64,000 nucleotides of DNA from Aliidiomarina sp. (lineage in GTDB: Bacteria; Pseudomonadota; Gammaproteobacteria; Enterobacterales; Alteromonadaceae). Below the pieces are notes generated by a model. That model was not told the origin of the DNA and did no database searches. It worked only from the letters and a program-made list of their open reading frames with translations. The position numbers and the translations under genes were made by a program. Position 1 is the stretch's first letter; each line of letters opens with the position of its first letter. Where the stretch lies: the NCBI RefSeq assembly GCF_022565475.1, contig NZ_JAIUMR010000003.1, positions 62,001 to 126,000 of the forward strand. Direction: 5' to 3'. This document shows, piece after piece, positions 36,881-45,271 of the stretch.

Positions 36881-38236
36881 ATGATGACGCGACTGTGTCT
36901 ATCGCTCGTGAGCTGGTGGCTTGTGTTTGCGCTATGTTCAACACCTGCATCTGCTGATGAATCCCGTGTGACCGTGTTCGAGAATGTTCATGTATTGACG
37001 ATGCAGCCGGAGCATGAAGGCCGCATGCAACGTAATCAAACCGTTGTTGTTGCCGGTGATCGTATTGTTGCCATGGGGTCTCAAGATCAGGTCGACATTC
37101 CGGCAGGGGCCACTCGTATAGCCGGTAATGGCCGCTATCTATTACCGGGGCTCGCTGAAATGCATGGCCATGTGCCACCCACGCAGTCATTTAGTGGTAT
37201 TCCTGAGCGCTATCTCGATGATGTCCTCTTCCTTTACTTAGCAGGTGGCGTTACCACGGTGCGCGGCATGCTGGGACACCCCCACCAGCTGCAGCTGAAA
37301 GACGATATCGCCAACGGCAGCCGAATCGGCCCAACCTTGTATCTTGCCGGCCCTAGCTTCAACAGCAACACCGTGCGTGATCGCGCACAGGCGCGGCAAC
37401 GCGTGCGTGAACATGCTGAAGCCGGATGGGACTTACTCAAGATTCACCCGGGATTAAGTCTCGATCAGTATCGAGCGATTGCCGCCGAAGCACAGGAACA
37501 GGGGATCGATTTTGCCGGACATGTGCCAACTGACGTTGGGATTCGACACGCGATAATTTTGGGCAGTCGCACGATTGACCACTTGGATGGTTATTTAGCT
37601 GAAGTAGACGGTTTTAGTAAACGCGTCGCGGACGAACAATTACAAGAGTTGGCAGAACTTACCGTTGCTCATGGCGTCGGTGTGGTGCCAACACAAGCAC
37701 TTTGGGCTACCTTGATTGGTGCCGGTAACCCAGAACGTCTATTGGCTTATCCGGAGCTGCAATATGTGCCGCAGCAAGTCCGTGCAGGCTGGCGCAACTT
37801 CCTGTCTGATCCGCAAAGCGTGTATTACACCGGAAATACCGCCGCAATCCATCAAGAGAATCGCCAACGCCTGTTAGGCGCTCTTTATCATGCTGGTGCA
37901 GAAATTCTATTGGGTACCGACGCACCACAATTATTTAGTGTGCCGGGCTTGTCGATGCGTCGCGAGATCCCGCTCATGATTGATGCGGGGATGACCCCTT
38001 ATGACGTCATCTATTCAGGAACCGTCGCTGTTGGCAATTACTTCGCGGAACACGACACGTTCGGTCAAGTTCGAGTCGGTCACCGCGCCGATTTGATGTT
38101 GGTCGACGCTGATCCGATAGCGAATATCGAAACATTATTTGAACCGGCTGGAGTCATGGCGCAGGGGCATTGGCATAGCCGCGAGGCTATTGCTGCGAAG
38201 TTGGCTGAAATCGCCGCCGCATATGAAGATGAATAA
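36881..38236 (+). CDS. Secreted amidohydrolase, second copy of the family
   Basis: A 451-residue exported metal-dependent hydrolase. The signal peptide spans about residues 1-25 (LVFALCSTPASA-DES). Ligands expected for the amidohydrolase barrel: HxH in GLAEMHGHVPPTQ, Lys in WDLLKIHPGLS, His in DFAGHVPTD and TIDHLDGYL, and Asp in LLGTDAPQLF. It belongs to the same broad subgroup as the protein at 26195-27496 but is clearly divergent. The substrate is unknown. AAGGAG lies 5 nt before ATG 36881; a second ATG follows immediately. It ends 46 bp before the convergent isochorismatase-like gene. Confidence 0.85.
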   Translation: MMTRLCLSLVSWWLVFALCSTPASADESRVTVFENVHVLTMQPEHEGRMQRNQTVVVAGDRIVAMGSQDQVDIPAGATRIAGNGRYLLPGLAEMHGHVPPTQSFSGIPERYLDDVLFLYLAGGVTTVRGMLGHPHQLQLKDDIANGSRIGPTLYLAGPSFNSNTVRDRAQARQRVREHAEAGWDLLKIHPGLSLDQYRAIAAEAQEQGIDFAGHVPTDVGIRHAIILGSRTIDHLDGYLAEVDGFSKRVADEQLQELAELTVAHGVGVVPTQALWATLIGAGNPERLLAYPELQYVPQQVRAGWRNFLSDPQSVYYTGNTAAIHQENRQRLLGALYHAGAEILLGTDAPQLFSVPGLSMRREIPLMIDAGMTPYDVIYSGTVAVGNYFAEHDTFGQVRVGHRADLMLVDADPIANIETLFEPAGVMAQGHWHSREAIAAKLAEIAAAYEDE

Positions 38237-38256
38237 CTGCGCAATATCGTCGTAAA

Positions 38257-38278
38257 GCATCGCCCGGCAGGGCGGTGC
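38257..38278. terminator. Hairpin between convergent genes, weak terminator
   Basis: GCATCGCCC and GGGCGGTGC pair over 9 bp (one G-U) around a GGCA loop. There is no T-tract on the plus strand and only TTT on the minus strand. It lies between two converging stop codons. Confidence 0.45.
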
Positions 38279-38282
38279 GAAG

Positions 38283-38849
38283 TCACACGACGAAGTTTTT
38301 AGAAACATGCCGGAAGGTGTCCGTTCCGGCGCGCTCAAGCCATTCAAAGACGACCATTTCATAACTCACCAAAACGGCACCCTCAGCGGCCATACGCTGC
38401 AAGGCGAGATCTTTATTCGCAGTGTCGCGCGAGCCGACAATATCGGTGATCACGTAGACGTCGTAATCCGCTTGTAATAAGTCCAAGACGGTTTGCAGCA
38501 CACAGACATGGGTTTCGGTGCCACAGACGACAATTTGCTTGCGCTTGAGACTTTCCAAAGCGAGCGGTAAATGCTCTTCACGCATGGCACTAAAGTGAAT
38601 TTTTTCAATGACGTTGGCATTCTGTAGATGCGCTTGCAGGCTAGACACGGTTGCGCCTAAACCCTGCGGGTATTGTTCCGTCACCAGAACTGGAACGTCC
38701 ATGAGCTGACTGACTTGAGCCAGTTTTTCGGCTTGTTGGACAATGTGATCGGCATCGGCAATTGCTGGGCGCAAGCGTTCTTGAATATCAATAATGAGTA
38801 AAACCGAGTCTTCGCGATGGAGTGCTGACGGCGAGCGGTAGTCAAACAT
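38283..38849 (-). CDS. Isochorismatase-like cysteine hydrolase
   Basis: A 188-residue alpha/beta hydrolase of the isochorismatase superfamily (YcaC-like). The catalytic triad is visible as Asp in LLIIDIQERL, Lys in VIEKIHFSAM and Cys in ETHVCVLQTVLDLL, preceded by the cis-peptide region VCGTE. Substrates in this group range from isochorismate to nicotinamide and ureas; nothing here decides. It starts 9 nt after the flgN stop with GGGAGG 4 nt upstream, so it probably belongs to the flgM-flgN transcript, an unusual partner for flagellar genes. A fortuitous read-through arrangement is the alternative. Confidence 0.9.
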   Translation of the reverse strand: MFDYRSPSALHREDSVLLIIDIQERLRPAIADADHIVQQAEKLAQVSQLMDVPVLVTEQYPQGLGATVSSLQAHLQNANVIEKIHFSAMREEHLPLALESLKRKQIVVCGTETHVCVLQTVLDLLQADYDVYVITDIVGSRDTANKDLALQRMAAEGAVLVSYEMVVFEWLERAGTDTFRHVSKNFVV

Positions 38850-38858
38850 GCAACCTCC

Positions 38859-39314
38859 CTAGGCTTTTGAGTTAAGTCGCGAGCCTGCTGTCGTTGATTT
38901 TCCGTCGGCACCATATAACGGCGTACCGGCGGCCTCACGAATAATATTGAGCATTTGTTGGTTATGTTGCAAGCGATGTTGTATGAGTTCGCCATTGAGA
39001 ACATTGAGTCGGCTTACCTGTTGCGCCAGCTCGAGGGTTTCCTGCCAGAGTGGTGCGCAACCAGAACGTTCTGCAAGCCGTAAAGCGCCTTCTTTGTTCT
39101 CACCTAAACCTTGGCTTTTCTGCAAATTGCGGCGTTTCTGCTCATTCTCTTGTAAAGCAGCAAATTGAGTCGACTTGTCTTTTGCGACCGTTTCGAGTGC
39201 CTTACCATCGATGTCGCCGACGCCGAGTAAACGTTGCTCTTCTTCGAGTAATTCCGTGAGTTTGGTCAGAATAGAATGATGGCTTTCGAGGTGTTGTTGT
39301 AGTGCTGCGCTCAC
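38859..39314 (-). CDS. flgN: Flagellar export chaperone FlgN
   Basis: A 151-residue, almost entirely helical protein with FlgN-family spacing: HHSILTKLTELLEEEQRLL at the N-terminus and LNVLNGELIQHRLQHNQQML near the C-terminus. Known role: cytosolic chaperone for the hook-filament junction proteins FlgK and FlgL, both encoded 8-11 kb away in the same cluster. It starts with GTG (39312-39314), 74 bp after flgM. Sequence identity to model FlgN is low, so the call rests on helix pattern and position. Confidence 0.88.
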   Translation of the reverse strand: MSAALQQHLESHHSILTKLTELLEEEQRLLGVGDIDGKALETVAKDKSTQFAALQENEQKRRNLQKSQGLGENKEGALRLAERSGCAPLWQETLELAQQVSRLNVLNGELIQHRLQHNQQMLNIIREAAGTPLYGADGKSTTAGSRLNSKA

Positions 39315-39388
39315 AATAAATTCCTTAGGCCGGATACTTGCAGAAGTGATGAGCGCGCAAACGAGCTAAATTCGTTGGCTAAACGAAC

Positions 39389-39667
39389 TTAGCTTTGTGC
39401 TTTCAGTAGATCTTGTACGCTGGCGATGAGGCCATCGGCAATTTTGTCTACATTGATGTCCAGCTTGCCGTCACGAATTGCTTCGCGCAGCTCAGCGACA
39501 CGCGCCATATCGATATCTTGGCTAGTATCTTGCGTTGTTTGACTAAAATGCGTTACCGCTGCAGGCGAAGTCGCTGCTTCAGTGCTGCCAGGCTTTTGCA
39601 ATTTCCCGCTTTTACTTGGCTCTGGTTGCGCGCTCGGTGGCAACGGTTGTGTACCATTAATTTTCAA
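39389..39667 (-). CDS. flgM: Anti-sigma-28 factor FlgM
   Basis: A 92-residue protein, the normal FlgM size. The first 50 residues are Pro/Ser/Thr-rich and disordered (PLPPSAQPEPSKSGK); the C-terminal part VAELREAIRDGKLDINVDKI has the sigma-28-binding helices. Known role: holds FliA until the hook is complete, then is exported. The start codon is TTG (39665-39667), supported by AAAGGGG 7 nt upstream and by the absence of any other in-frame start before the conserved region. A sigma-28 promoter lies 46 nt upstream, giving the classical feedback loop. Confidence 0.92.
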   Translation of the reverse strand: MKINGTQPLPPSAQPEPSKSGKLQKPGSTEAATSPAAVTHFSQTTQDTSQDIDMARVAELREAIRDGKLDINVDKIADGLIASVQDLLKAQS

Positions 39668-39712
39668 GGTAAACCCCTTTGTTCGTCGTGCTTTACGTTC
39701 GCTATACTCGAG

Positions 39713-39739
39713 TTATCGGCGCGACACGGCAAAACTTTA
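39713..39739 (-). promoter_or_regulatory. Sigma-28 (FliA) promoter for flgM-flgN
   Basis: On the minus strand the -35 TAAAGTTT (39732-39739) and -10 GCCGATAA (39713-39720) are separated by exactly 11 nt. This is a 16/16 match to the E. coli FliA consensus. The -10 lies 46 nt before the flgM start codon. Confidence 0.93.
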
Positions 39740-39889
39740 GCCCTTTTATCTTTTAATTGTAGTGCTGAAACCCTCGTTGCATATAGCTTACAGCGATTTA
39801 CATAAACTTAACACTAAGCGGCTAAAGTTGAATCGAAATCATTGTACGTTAGTATATCCATGATTGTCGAAAAAAGCAGCAACACGAAT

Positions 39890-40627
39890 TTATAAGTTTA
39901 CTCGAGCGTGTCCCGGTGCGGTGACTCTTGCTTGAATCACTTCGCGCTGACCAACCCGAATGCGAATTTCATCGCCGATCGCACCGGCATCCATCGCCTC
40001 ACCTTCGCGGCTGACGGCAAAACCATTCCCTTGCGCGCTAATGACCATTTTATCGCCGCGATTCACGACTGGCGGCTGATGAATCATGTTTTCATGGATG
40101 GGTTGACCAGCCCGGATCATACGTCGACTGGTCTGGCCGACAACCACTTGCTCGGCAAAAACGCTTTGCGTTGTCGCTCGAGATAAGTCGACGAGCTGCA
40201 AAGTCACTTGCTCGGCGGTCAATGGCACACCCGCAGGAATGTCCTGTGCGGCAACGACAACATAACCCATTAACTCGATATTTGCCTGTAAATACCGCAC
40301 CAAGTTGGGGTTGTCTGGGCAATTGGCAGCGACCGATATTCTTCCGGCAAACCGTTGTGGCCGACTTGGTAGTGACAAATTCGGGTCATCGCAAGGCAGT
40401 CCTGCAGGCGGCAACACTAATTGAATGTCGGCAGATTCATATTGAGGAATGGATTCATCGCCACTGGCGCGGCGACGCTCAAGTTCGTTATGCAGAAAAA
40501 TTTGGACAGCGCGCTCTAAATCGGCATTTTTTTCTGCGCCTCTATTTACCATCGCTGATGCCTCGGCACTGCTTAACACTAAGCAGCCGAGAGCGATAAG
40601 GGATAAATAAAAGCGTTTAAAAATCAT
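39890..40627 (-). CDS. flgA: Flagellar P-ring assembly chaperone FlgA
   Basis: A 245-residue periplasmic protein. The signal peptide is residues 1-25 (LIALGCLVLSSAEASA). A FlgA N-terminal domain follows, with a Cys pair (GLPCDDPN and NCPDNP), then a SAF domain (ELMGYVVVAAQDIPAGVPLT) and the C-terminal signature GDKMVISAQGNGFAVSREG. Known role: helps FlgI assemble into the P-ring. It is divergent from flgB; the flgM promoter lies downstream, so flgA is probably transcribed separately from flgMN or reads into them. Confidence 0.95.
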   Translation of the reverse strand: MIFKRFYLSLIALGCLVLSSAEASAMVNRGAEKNADLERAVQIFLHNELERRRASGDESIPQYESADIQLVLPPAGLPCDDPNLSLPSRPQRFAGRISVAANCPDNPNLVRYLQANIELMGYVVVAAQDIPAGVPLTAEQVTLQLVDLSRATTQSVFAEQVVVGQTSRRMIRAGQPIHENMIHQPPVVNRGDKMVISAQGNGFAVSREGEAMDAGAIGDEIRIRVGQREVIQARVTAPGHARVNL

Positions 40628-40853
40628 GGAATTACAATGCCAGCTTGGTTTGTCTCGACCATCGAGATGGATTCATATGGCGAGCATTATACGACGGTCG
40701 AAGAATTGTAAAGGCGAGAAATAGCACAAAAAAACGCTTCTTTTCCAGCCATTGACTTTACGCAAGCAGCGTTAATCTTCACGGTGCGAAATGCCCCCTG
40801 ACTGGTTTGGTTAAAAAACAACCAGGGCGGAAGAACAACAACGAGGTATCGAG

Positions 40854-41264
40854 ATGATCGATAAATTGACAGGTACGCTGCACTTTCACCAAGAAGCGTT
40901 GAATTTGCGCCATGAACGGCAGCAAGTGTTGGCGAACAACATAGCGAATGCTGACACACCAAACTTCAAGGCTCGCGACTTTGATTTTCGGGCTGAATTA
41001 GAACGAGCAGTGCAGCAGGGGCGGACAACGACCGGCACTGGTTTGGCGACCACACAAAAGGGTCATATTGGTGGCGGAAAACCTCAGTTTACGGTGGATA
41101 ACCTGCAGTATCGTAACCCGAGCCAACCCCGTATGGACGGGAATACGGTCGATATGGACATGGAGCGCAGTCGTTTTCTCGATAACTCAATTCGCTATCA
41201 AGCAAGCTTGCAGTTTATTGATGGTCGCATCAAAGGCTTGCGCACTGCCATGCAGTCAGAGTAA
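40854..41264 (+). CDS. flgB: Flagellar proximal rod protein FlgB
   Basis: A 136-residue rod subunit, first gene of flgBCDEFGHIJ(KL). The motif VLANNIANADTPNFKARDFD in the N-terminal helix is the standard flagellar-rod signature, and the C-terminal NTVDMDMERSRFLDNSIRYQ is diagnostic for FlgB. It is secreted by the flagellar type III system without a cleaved signal. GAGG lies 7 nt before the ATG. The 226-bp gap to flgA has no clear sigma-54 or sigma-28 box. Confidence 0.96.
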   Translation: MIDKLTGTLHFHQEALNLRHERQQVLANNIANADTPNFKARDFDFRAELERAVQQGRTTTGTGLATTQKGHIGGGKPQFTVDNLQYRNPSQPRMDGNTVDMDMERSRFLDNSIRYQASLQFIDGRIKGLRTAMQSE

Positions 41265-41277
41265 CCGGAGCTAACGT

Positions 41278-41694
41278 ATGAGTATGTTTTCAATTTTTGA
41301 TATTTCCGCATCGGCACTGACGGCGCAATCCCAACGCATGAATGTGTCGGCAAGTAATTTAGCCAATGCGGACAGTGTTGCCGGACCGGATGGCCAGCCA
41401 TACCGTGCCAAACAGGTGATTTTCGAAAGTAAATTGCAAGACGCGCAAGCCGGACGCAACGGTGGCGCAGGCGTCCAAGTGCGGGAAGTGGTGGAAGATC
41501 AATCGCCGCTGCGCATGGAATATCGCCCAGGTCATCCACTCGCCAATGAAGAAGGTTATGTGGCGATGCCGAATGTCGACCCGGTTGCCGAAATGGTCAA
41601 TATGATTTCTGCGTCGCGTTCATATCAGGCCAACGTTGAAGTAATGAACACGACCAAGCAGCTGCTGACGCGCACGCTGACGATTGGAGAATAA
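41278..41694 (+). CDS. flgC: Flagellar proximal rod protein FlgC
   Basis: A 138-residue rod subunit. The N-terminal [20 protein letters not shown] with [19 protein letters not shown], and the C-terminal [20 protein letters not shown] with [10 protein letters not shown], match FlgC closely. It lies 13 bp after flgB, with CGGAG upstream, and 2 bp before flgD. Confidence 0.96.
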   Translation: MSMFSIFDISASALTAQSQRMNVSASNLANADSVAGPDGQPYRAKQVIFESKLQDAQAGRNGGAGVQVREVVEDQSPLRMEYRPGHPLANEEGYVAMPNVDPVAEMVNMISASRSYQANVEVMNTTKQLLTRTLTIGE

Positions 41695-41696
41695 CC

Positions 41697-42368
41697 ATGA
41701 TTAACCAAATCGATAGCTCGGTACTGCAAAGTGTCAATGGCAATCAAGCCGCACGCCGCTCAGAGTCCGATGATCTACACAAGAATTTTATGACCTTGTT
41801 GACCACTCAGTTGCGCAATCAAGATCCGTTGAACCCAATGGAAAATGCCGAAATGACCTCGCAGCTGGCGCAAATCAATACGGTGAGTGGTATCGAGAAA
41901 CTTAACGACACCATGGATGTGATCAATCGCCAGATTGATGCCGACCGATTCATGCAAGCTTCGTCATTAATTGGTAAAGCCGTATTGGTTCCTGGTAACC
42001 AAATGATGATGGGTGACGAGGGCAATCCAACACCGTTCGCGGTTGACCTGAAAGAACCCGCTGCCGAAGTGAAAGTTCGCATTATGGATATGAATGGCAA
42101 TGTGGTGCGTGAATTTAACGCGGGATCGTCTGGCTCGGGCCTACAAACCATCGGTTGGGACGGTAATTTAGCCGACGGCACACGAGCGCCTGCAGGTGCG
42201 TATCGCTTCTCGGTTGAAGCCCTAAACGATGGCCGCGCTGTTTCGTATGATTCATTGAATTACGCTGAAGTTGTGGCAGTAAGCACCGGCCACGCCGATG
42301 GCTTGCGCCTTGACCTCGGCGGCATTTTTGATCCAGTCCGACTGGATGATATACGTCAGGTGATCTGA
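41697..42368 (+). CDS. flgD: Flagellar hook capping protein FlgD
   Basis: A 223-residue hook scaffold. The conserved N-terminal region has DLHKNFMTLLTTQLRNQDPL and NPMENAEMTSQLAQINTVSG; the C-terminal half is the FlgD tudor/Ig-like module with GWDGNLADGTRAPAGAYRF. Known role: temporary cap that lets FlgE polymerise into the hook. Length is typical (E. coli 231). A 90-bp gap follows before flgE. Confidence 0.95.
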   Translation: MINQIDSSVLQSVNGNQAARRSESDDLHKNFMTLLTTQLRNQDPLNPMENAEMTSQLAQINTVSGIEKLNDTMDVINRQIDADRFMQASSLIGKAVLVPGNQMMMGDEGNPTPFAVDLKEPAAEVKVRIMDMNGNVVREFNAGSSGSGLQTIGWDGNLADGTRAPAGAYRFSVEALNDGRAVSYDSLNYAEVVAVSTGHADGLRLDLGGIFDPVRLDDIRQVI

Positions 42369-42458
42369 CACGTGAAGCCGTCGCTGAAGCAATTAATCAG
42401 TAAGACGGATGAAAAAACTAACTGAAGTTACAGATTCATTTAAACAAGGAGCTCAATT

Positions 42459-43637
42459 ATGAGTTTTTCACAAGCATTAAGCGGTTTACGTGTTTCCGCA
42501 GAAAGCCTGAACGTGGTGAGTAATAATATTGCTAACGCACGTACGGTCGGTTTTAAGTCCACGAGTATTCGCTTTGCTGACGTTTATTCGGACAGCCGAG
42601 TTGGTATGGGTGTAAAGGTCGGCGGACTGGTTCAAAACTTTGGTGCTGGTAACCAAGAAACGACCAACCGCAATCTTGACTTAGCGATTAGTGGTAACGG
42701 CTTTTTCCGTTTGACGCAAAACGATCAAACCGTTTATTCACGCAACGGTCAATTTAGTATGACCAAAGATGGTCACTTAATTAATGCCCAAGGTGCAAAA
42801 TTAACCGGTTATAACCGCGGTGTTGCACCGGGAACCGCTCCAGAAGCAATCCGTATCCCAGCCGATGGCATTCAAGCTCAGCCAACGAGCAACGTAGACG
42901 CTGCGTTTAACCTTGATGCTCGTGTTGATGAAGTGGACCCTAACAATTTTGATCCAGATGACCCAACGACATATTCGTACGTGAGCAACGTCTCTGTCTA
43001 TGATTCACTCGGTACGCGCCAAGACGTTCGTATCTTCTTCTTTAAGACAGGTGAGAATGATTGGCAAGCGGGCATTATGATTGACGGCGACGACGATGTT
43101 CGGGACCTTCAAGACGTTGAGTTCAATGCCGACGGCACCTTATCCGCAGCAACAGTTTTGAGCTTTAACTTTGACCCAGGCACTGGCGCCAACGAAGTTG
43201 AGTTCGAGCTCGACTTAACCGGAACCACGCAGTTTGCCAATAATTTTGAAGTCAGCTCTATGGTTCAGAATGGATATACCTCAGGCTCATTGTTGCGCTT
43301 AAATGTGAATGAGCAAGGGCAAATTATGGGCACTTACACGAATGACCAACAGCAAGTTTTAGGCACCTTAGCCTTAGCGAGCTTCCAAAACAATGAAGGT
43401 TTGCGAGCGATCGGTAATAACGTCTGGAGCGAAACGGCTGATTCAGGTAGCCCGATCATTGGTATTCCTGGACAAGCTCAGTTTGGTCAAATTGCGTCGG
43501 GCGTTGTTGAAGCGTCGAACGTTGATTTGAACCAAGAGTTGGTCGACCTGATCATTGCACAGCGTAACTATCAGGCCAATGCTCAGAGTATCCGTACCCA
43601 AGACGAAGTTCTGCAAACCACAGTTAACTTACGTTAA
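42459..43637 (+). CDS. flgE: Flagellar hook protein FlgE
   Basis: A 392-residue hook subunit. The N-terminal SFSQALSGLRVSAESLNVVS with NNIANARTVGFKS and the C-terminal VDLNQELVDLIIAQRNYQAN form the D0 coiled coil; the middle D1/D2 domains contain VSVYDSLGTRQDVRIFFFK. AAGGAG precedes the ATG with good spacing, consistent with high expression. It is followed by a factor-independent terminator-like hairpin before flgF. Confidence 0.96.
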   Translation: MSFSQALSGLRVSAESLNVVSNNIANARTVGFKSTSIRFADVYSDSRVGMGVKVGGLVQNFGAGNQETTNRNLDLAISGNGFFRLTQNDQTVYSRNGQFSMTKDGHLINAQGAKLTGYNRGVAPGTAPEAIRIPADGIQAQPTSNVDAAFNLDARVDEVDPNNFDPDDPTTYSYVSNVSVYDSLGTRQDVRIFFFKTGENDWQAGIMIDGDDDVRDLQDVEFNADGTLSAATVLSFNFDPGTGANEVEFELDLTGTTQFANNFEVSSMVQNGYTSGSLLRLNVNEQGQIMGTYTNDQQQVLGTLALASFQNNEGLRAIGNNVWSETADSGSPIIGIPGQAQFGQIASGVVEASNVDLNQELVDLIIAQRNYQANAQSIRTQDEVLQTTVNLR

Positions 43638-43644
43638 TGGAAAT

Positions 43645-43677
43645 GGCGCTAGCCTAAATGCTAGCGCCGCCTTTTTT
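43645..43677 (+). terminator. Internal terminator or attenuator between flgE and flgF
   Basis: GGCGCTAGC and GCTAGCGCC form a perfect 9-bp stem with a CTAAAT loop; after GCC comes TTTTTT. The flgF ribosome site AGGAG follows directly. It would reduce transcription from flgBCDE into flgFGHIJ, allowing more hook than rod and ring protein. Confidence 0.75.
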
Positions 43678-43688
43678 AGGAGCGCGAC

Positions 43689-44432
43689 ATGGATCCAATG
43701 ATTTACACCGCTATGAACGGTGCACGAAACTCGCTTGATCGCCAAGCGACGATTACGCACAACTTAGCGAATGTGAATACCAGTGGCTTTCGTCAGCAGC
43801 TTGATGCAACCCGAGCAGTACCGGTGAATGCACAAGGCATGATGAATACGCGGACTGCTGCGGTAGCAAGTACGCCAAGTTTCGACTCAACGGCAGGCCC
43901 GGTGAATCAGACTGGACGGCCACTGGATGTCGCCATCCGCGGTGAAGGCTGGTTAGCAGTACAAGCACCGGATGGAACCGAGAGTTATACCCGCCGTGGT
44001 GATTTAAGCATCGATGAAAATGGCATGTTGAATAGTAACGGCCGCCCAGTGTTAGGTGACGGTGGTCCGATTATGGTCCCCCTTGGAGCACAGCTGACTA
44101 TCGGTGAAGACGGTACGATTACGGCGTTGTCGCCCGGACAAAATCCCGACGAAGTCGCAGAAGTTGATCGATTGAAGTTGGTCAGTGCGCAACCGGGACA
44201 ACTCGTTCGCGGCGATGACGGTTTATTTCGCAGTGTCAACAATGCGCCGTTGAATGCTGATGACGGTGTTCGCGTCGTCAGTGGTGCACTCGAAGGCAGT
44301 AATGTTAGTGCCGTCGAAGCTATGGTCGCGATGATTAGTAATCAGCGCATGTTCGATATGCAAATGAAAGTCGTGTCTACCGCAGATGAAAACGCACAAC
44401 GTGCGAACAGCCTGCTGTCGATGTCTGGCTAA
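43689..44432 (+). CDS. flgF: Flagellar proximal rod protein FlgF
   Basis: A 247-residue rod subunit. N-terminal MIYTAMNGARNSLDRQATIT and HNLANVNTSGFRQQLDATRA, central GRPLDVAIRGEGWLAVQAPD and C-terminal VSAVEAMVAMISNQRMFDMQ are the family blocks. GGAG sits 8 nt before the ATG. A 22-bp gap separates it from flgG, to which it is paralogous. Confidence 0.95.
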   Translation: MDPMIYTAMNGARNSLDRQATITHNLANVNTSGFRQQLDATRAVPVNAQGMMNTRTAAVASTPSFDSTAGPVNQTGRPLDVAIRGEGWLAVQAPDGTESYTRRGDLSIDENGMLNSNGRPVLGDGGPIMVPLGAQLTIGEDGTITALSPGQNPDEVAEVDRLKLVSAQPGQLVRGDDGLFRSVNNAPLNADDGVRVVSGALEGSNVSAVEAMVAMISNQRMFDMQMKVVSTADENAQRANSLLSMSG

Positions 44433-44454
44433 GCAGTAGGGTGAGGAGAGAACA

Positions 44455-45237
44455 ATGATCAAGTCATTATGGACAGGTAAAACGGGTCTGGAAGCACAAC
44501 AATTTCAGATGGACGTGATTACCAATAACTTAGCAAACGTGAATACCACAGGCTTTAAGCGCTCGCGTGCGGTGTTTGAAGATTTGCTTTATCAAAATAT
44601 GCGCCAACCAGGGGCGATGAACAACGCCCAAGACCGTCTACCGTCAGGTTTACAACTGGGTACCGGTGTTCGCGCGGTCGCCACTGAGCGTTTGCACACT
44701 CAAGGCAATTTAATTAATACCGAGAACTCGCGTGACGTAGCGATTAGCGGCCAAGGCTTTTTCCAAGTCTTGATGCCCGATGGCAATTTAGCCTACACCC
44801 GCGACGGCAGTTTTCAAATTGATCAGAATGGTCAATTGGTGACCGCGAATGGCTATCCGATCGAGCCGGGCGTGTTCTTACCGCCTAATGCCTTGAGCGT
44901 TACGGTTGGCGAAGACGGTATCGTCACCGTCACTACGCCGGGCAACCCGCAGAATCAACAAGTCGGTCAGTTGACGCTAGCACAGTTTATTAATCCAGCC
45001 GGACTTGAAAGTATTGGCGGAAATCTGTATCGAGAAACCGCATCTTCAGGTGTGCCAGAAGAGCAAATTCCGGGTAATAACGGTGTTGGTCGCCTCATGC
45101 AAGGTTTTGTTGAAAACTCGAATGTGAACGTAGTGGAAGAAATGGTCAACATGATCCAGACCCAACGCGCTTACGAGATCAACAGCCGAGGCATTCGTGC
45201 GAGTGACGAAATGTTGTCGCGGTTAACGCAACTGTAA
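44455..45237 (+). CDS. flgG: Flagellar distal rod protein FlgG
   Basis: A 260-residue subunit, the exact usual length. Signatures: [40 protein letters not shown], the FlgG-specific [20 protein letters not shown], and C-terminal [20 protein letters not shown]. It builds the straight distal rod that passes through the P and L rings. Confidence 0.97.
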   Translation: MIKSLWTGKTGLEAQQFQMDVITNNLANVNTTGFKRSRAVFEDLLYQNMRQPGAMNNAQDRLPSGLQLGTGVRAVATERLHTQGNLINTENSRDVAISGQGFFQVLMPDGNLAYTRDGSFQIDQNGQLVTANGYPIEPGVFLPPNALSVTVGEDGIVTVTTPGNPQNQQVGQLTLAQFINPAGLESIGGNLYRETASSGVPEEQIPGNNGVGRLMQGFVENSNVNVVEEMVNMIQTQRAYEINSRGIRASDEMLSRLTQL

Positions 45238-45271
45238 ATGTGCACCATAGTCATTGAGTGAGGAAATGGTC

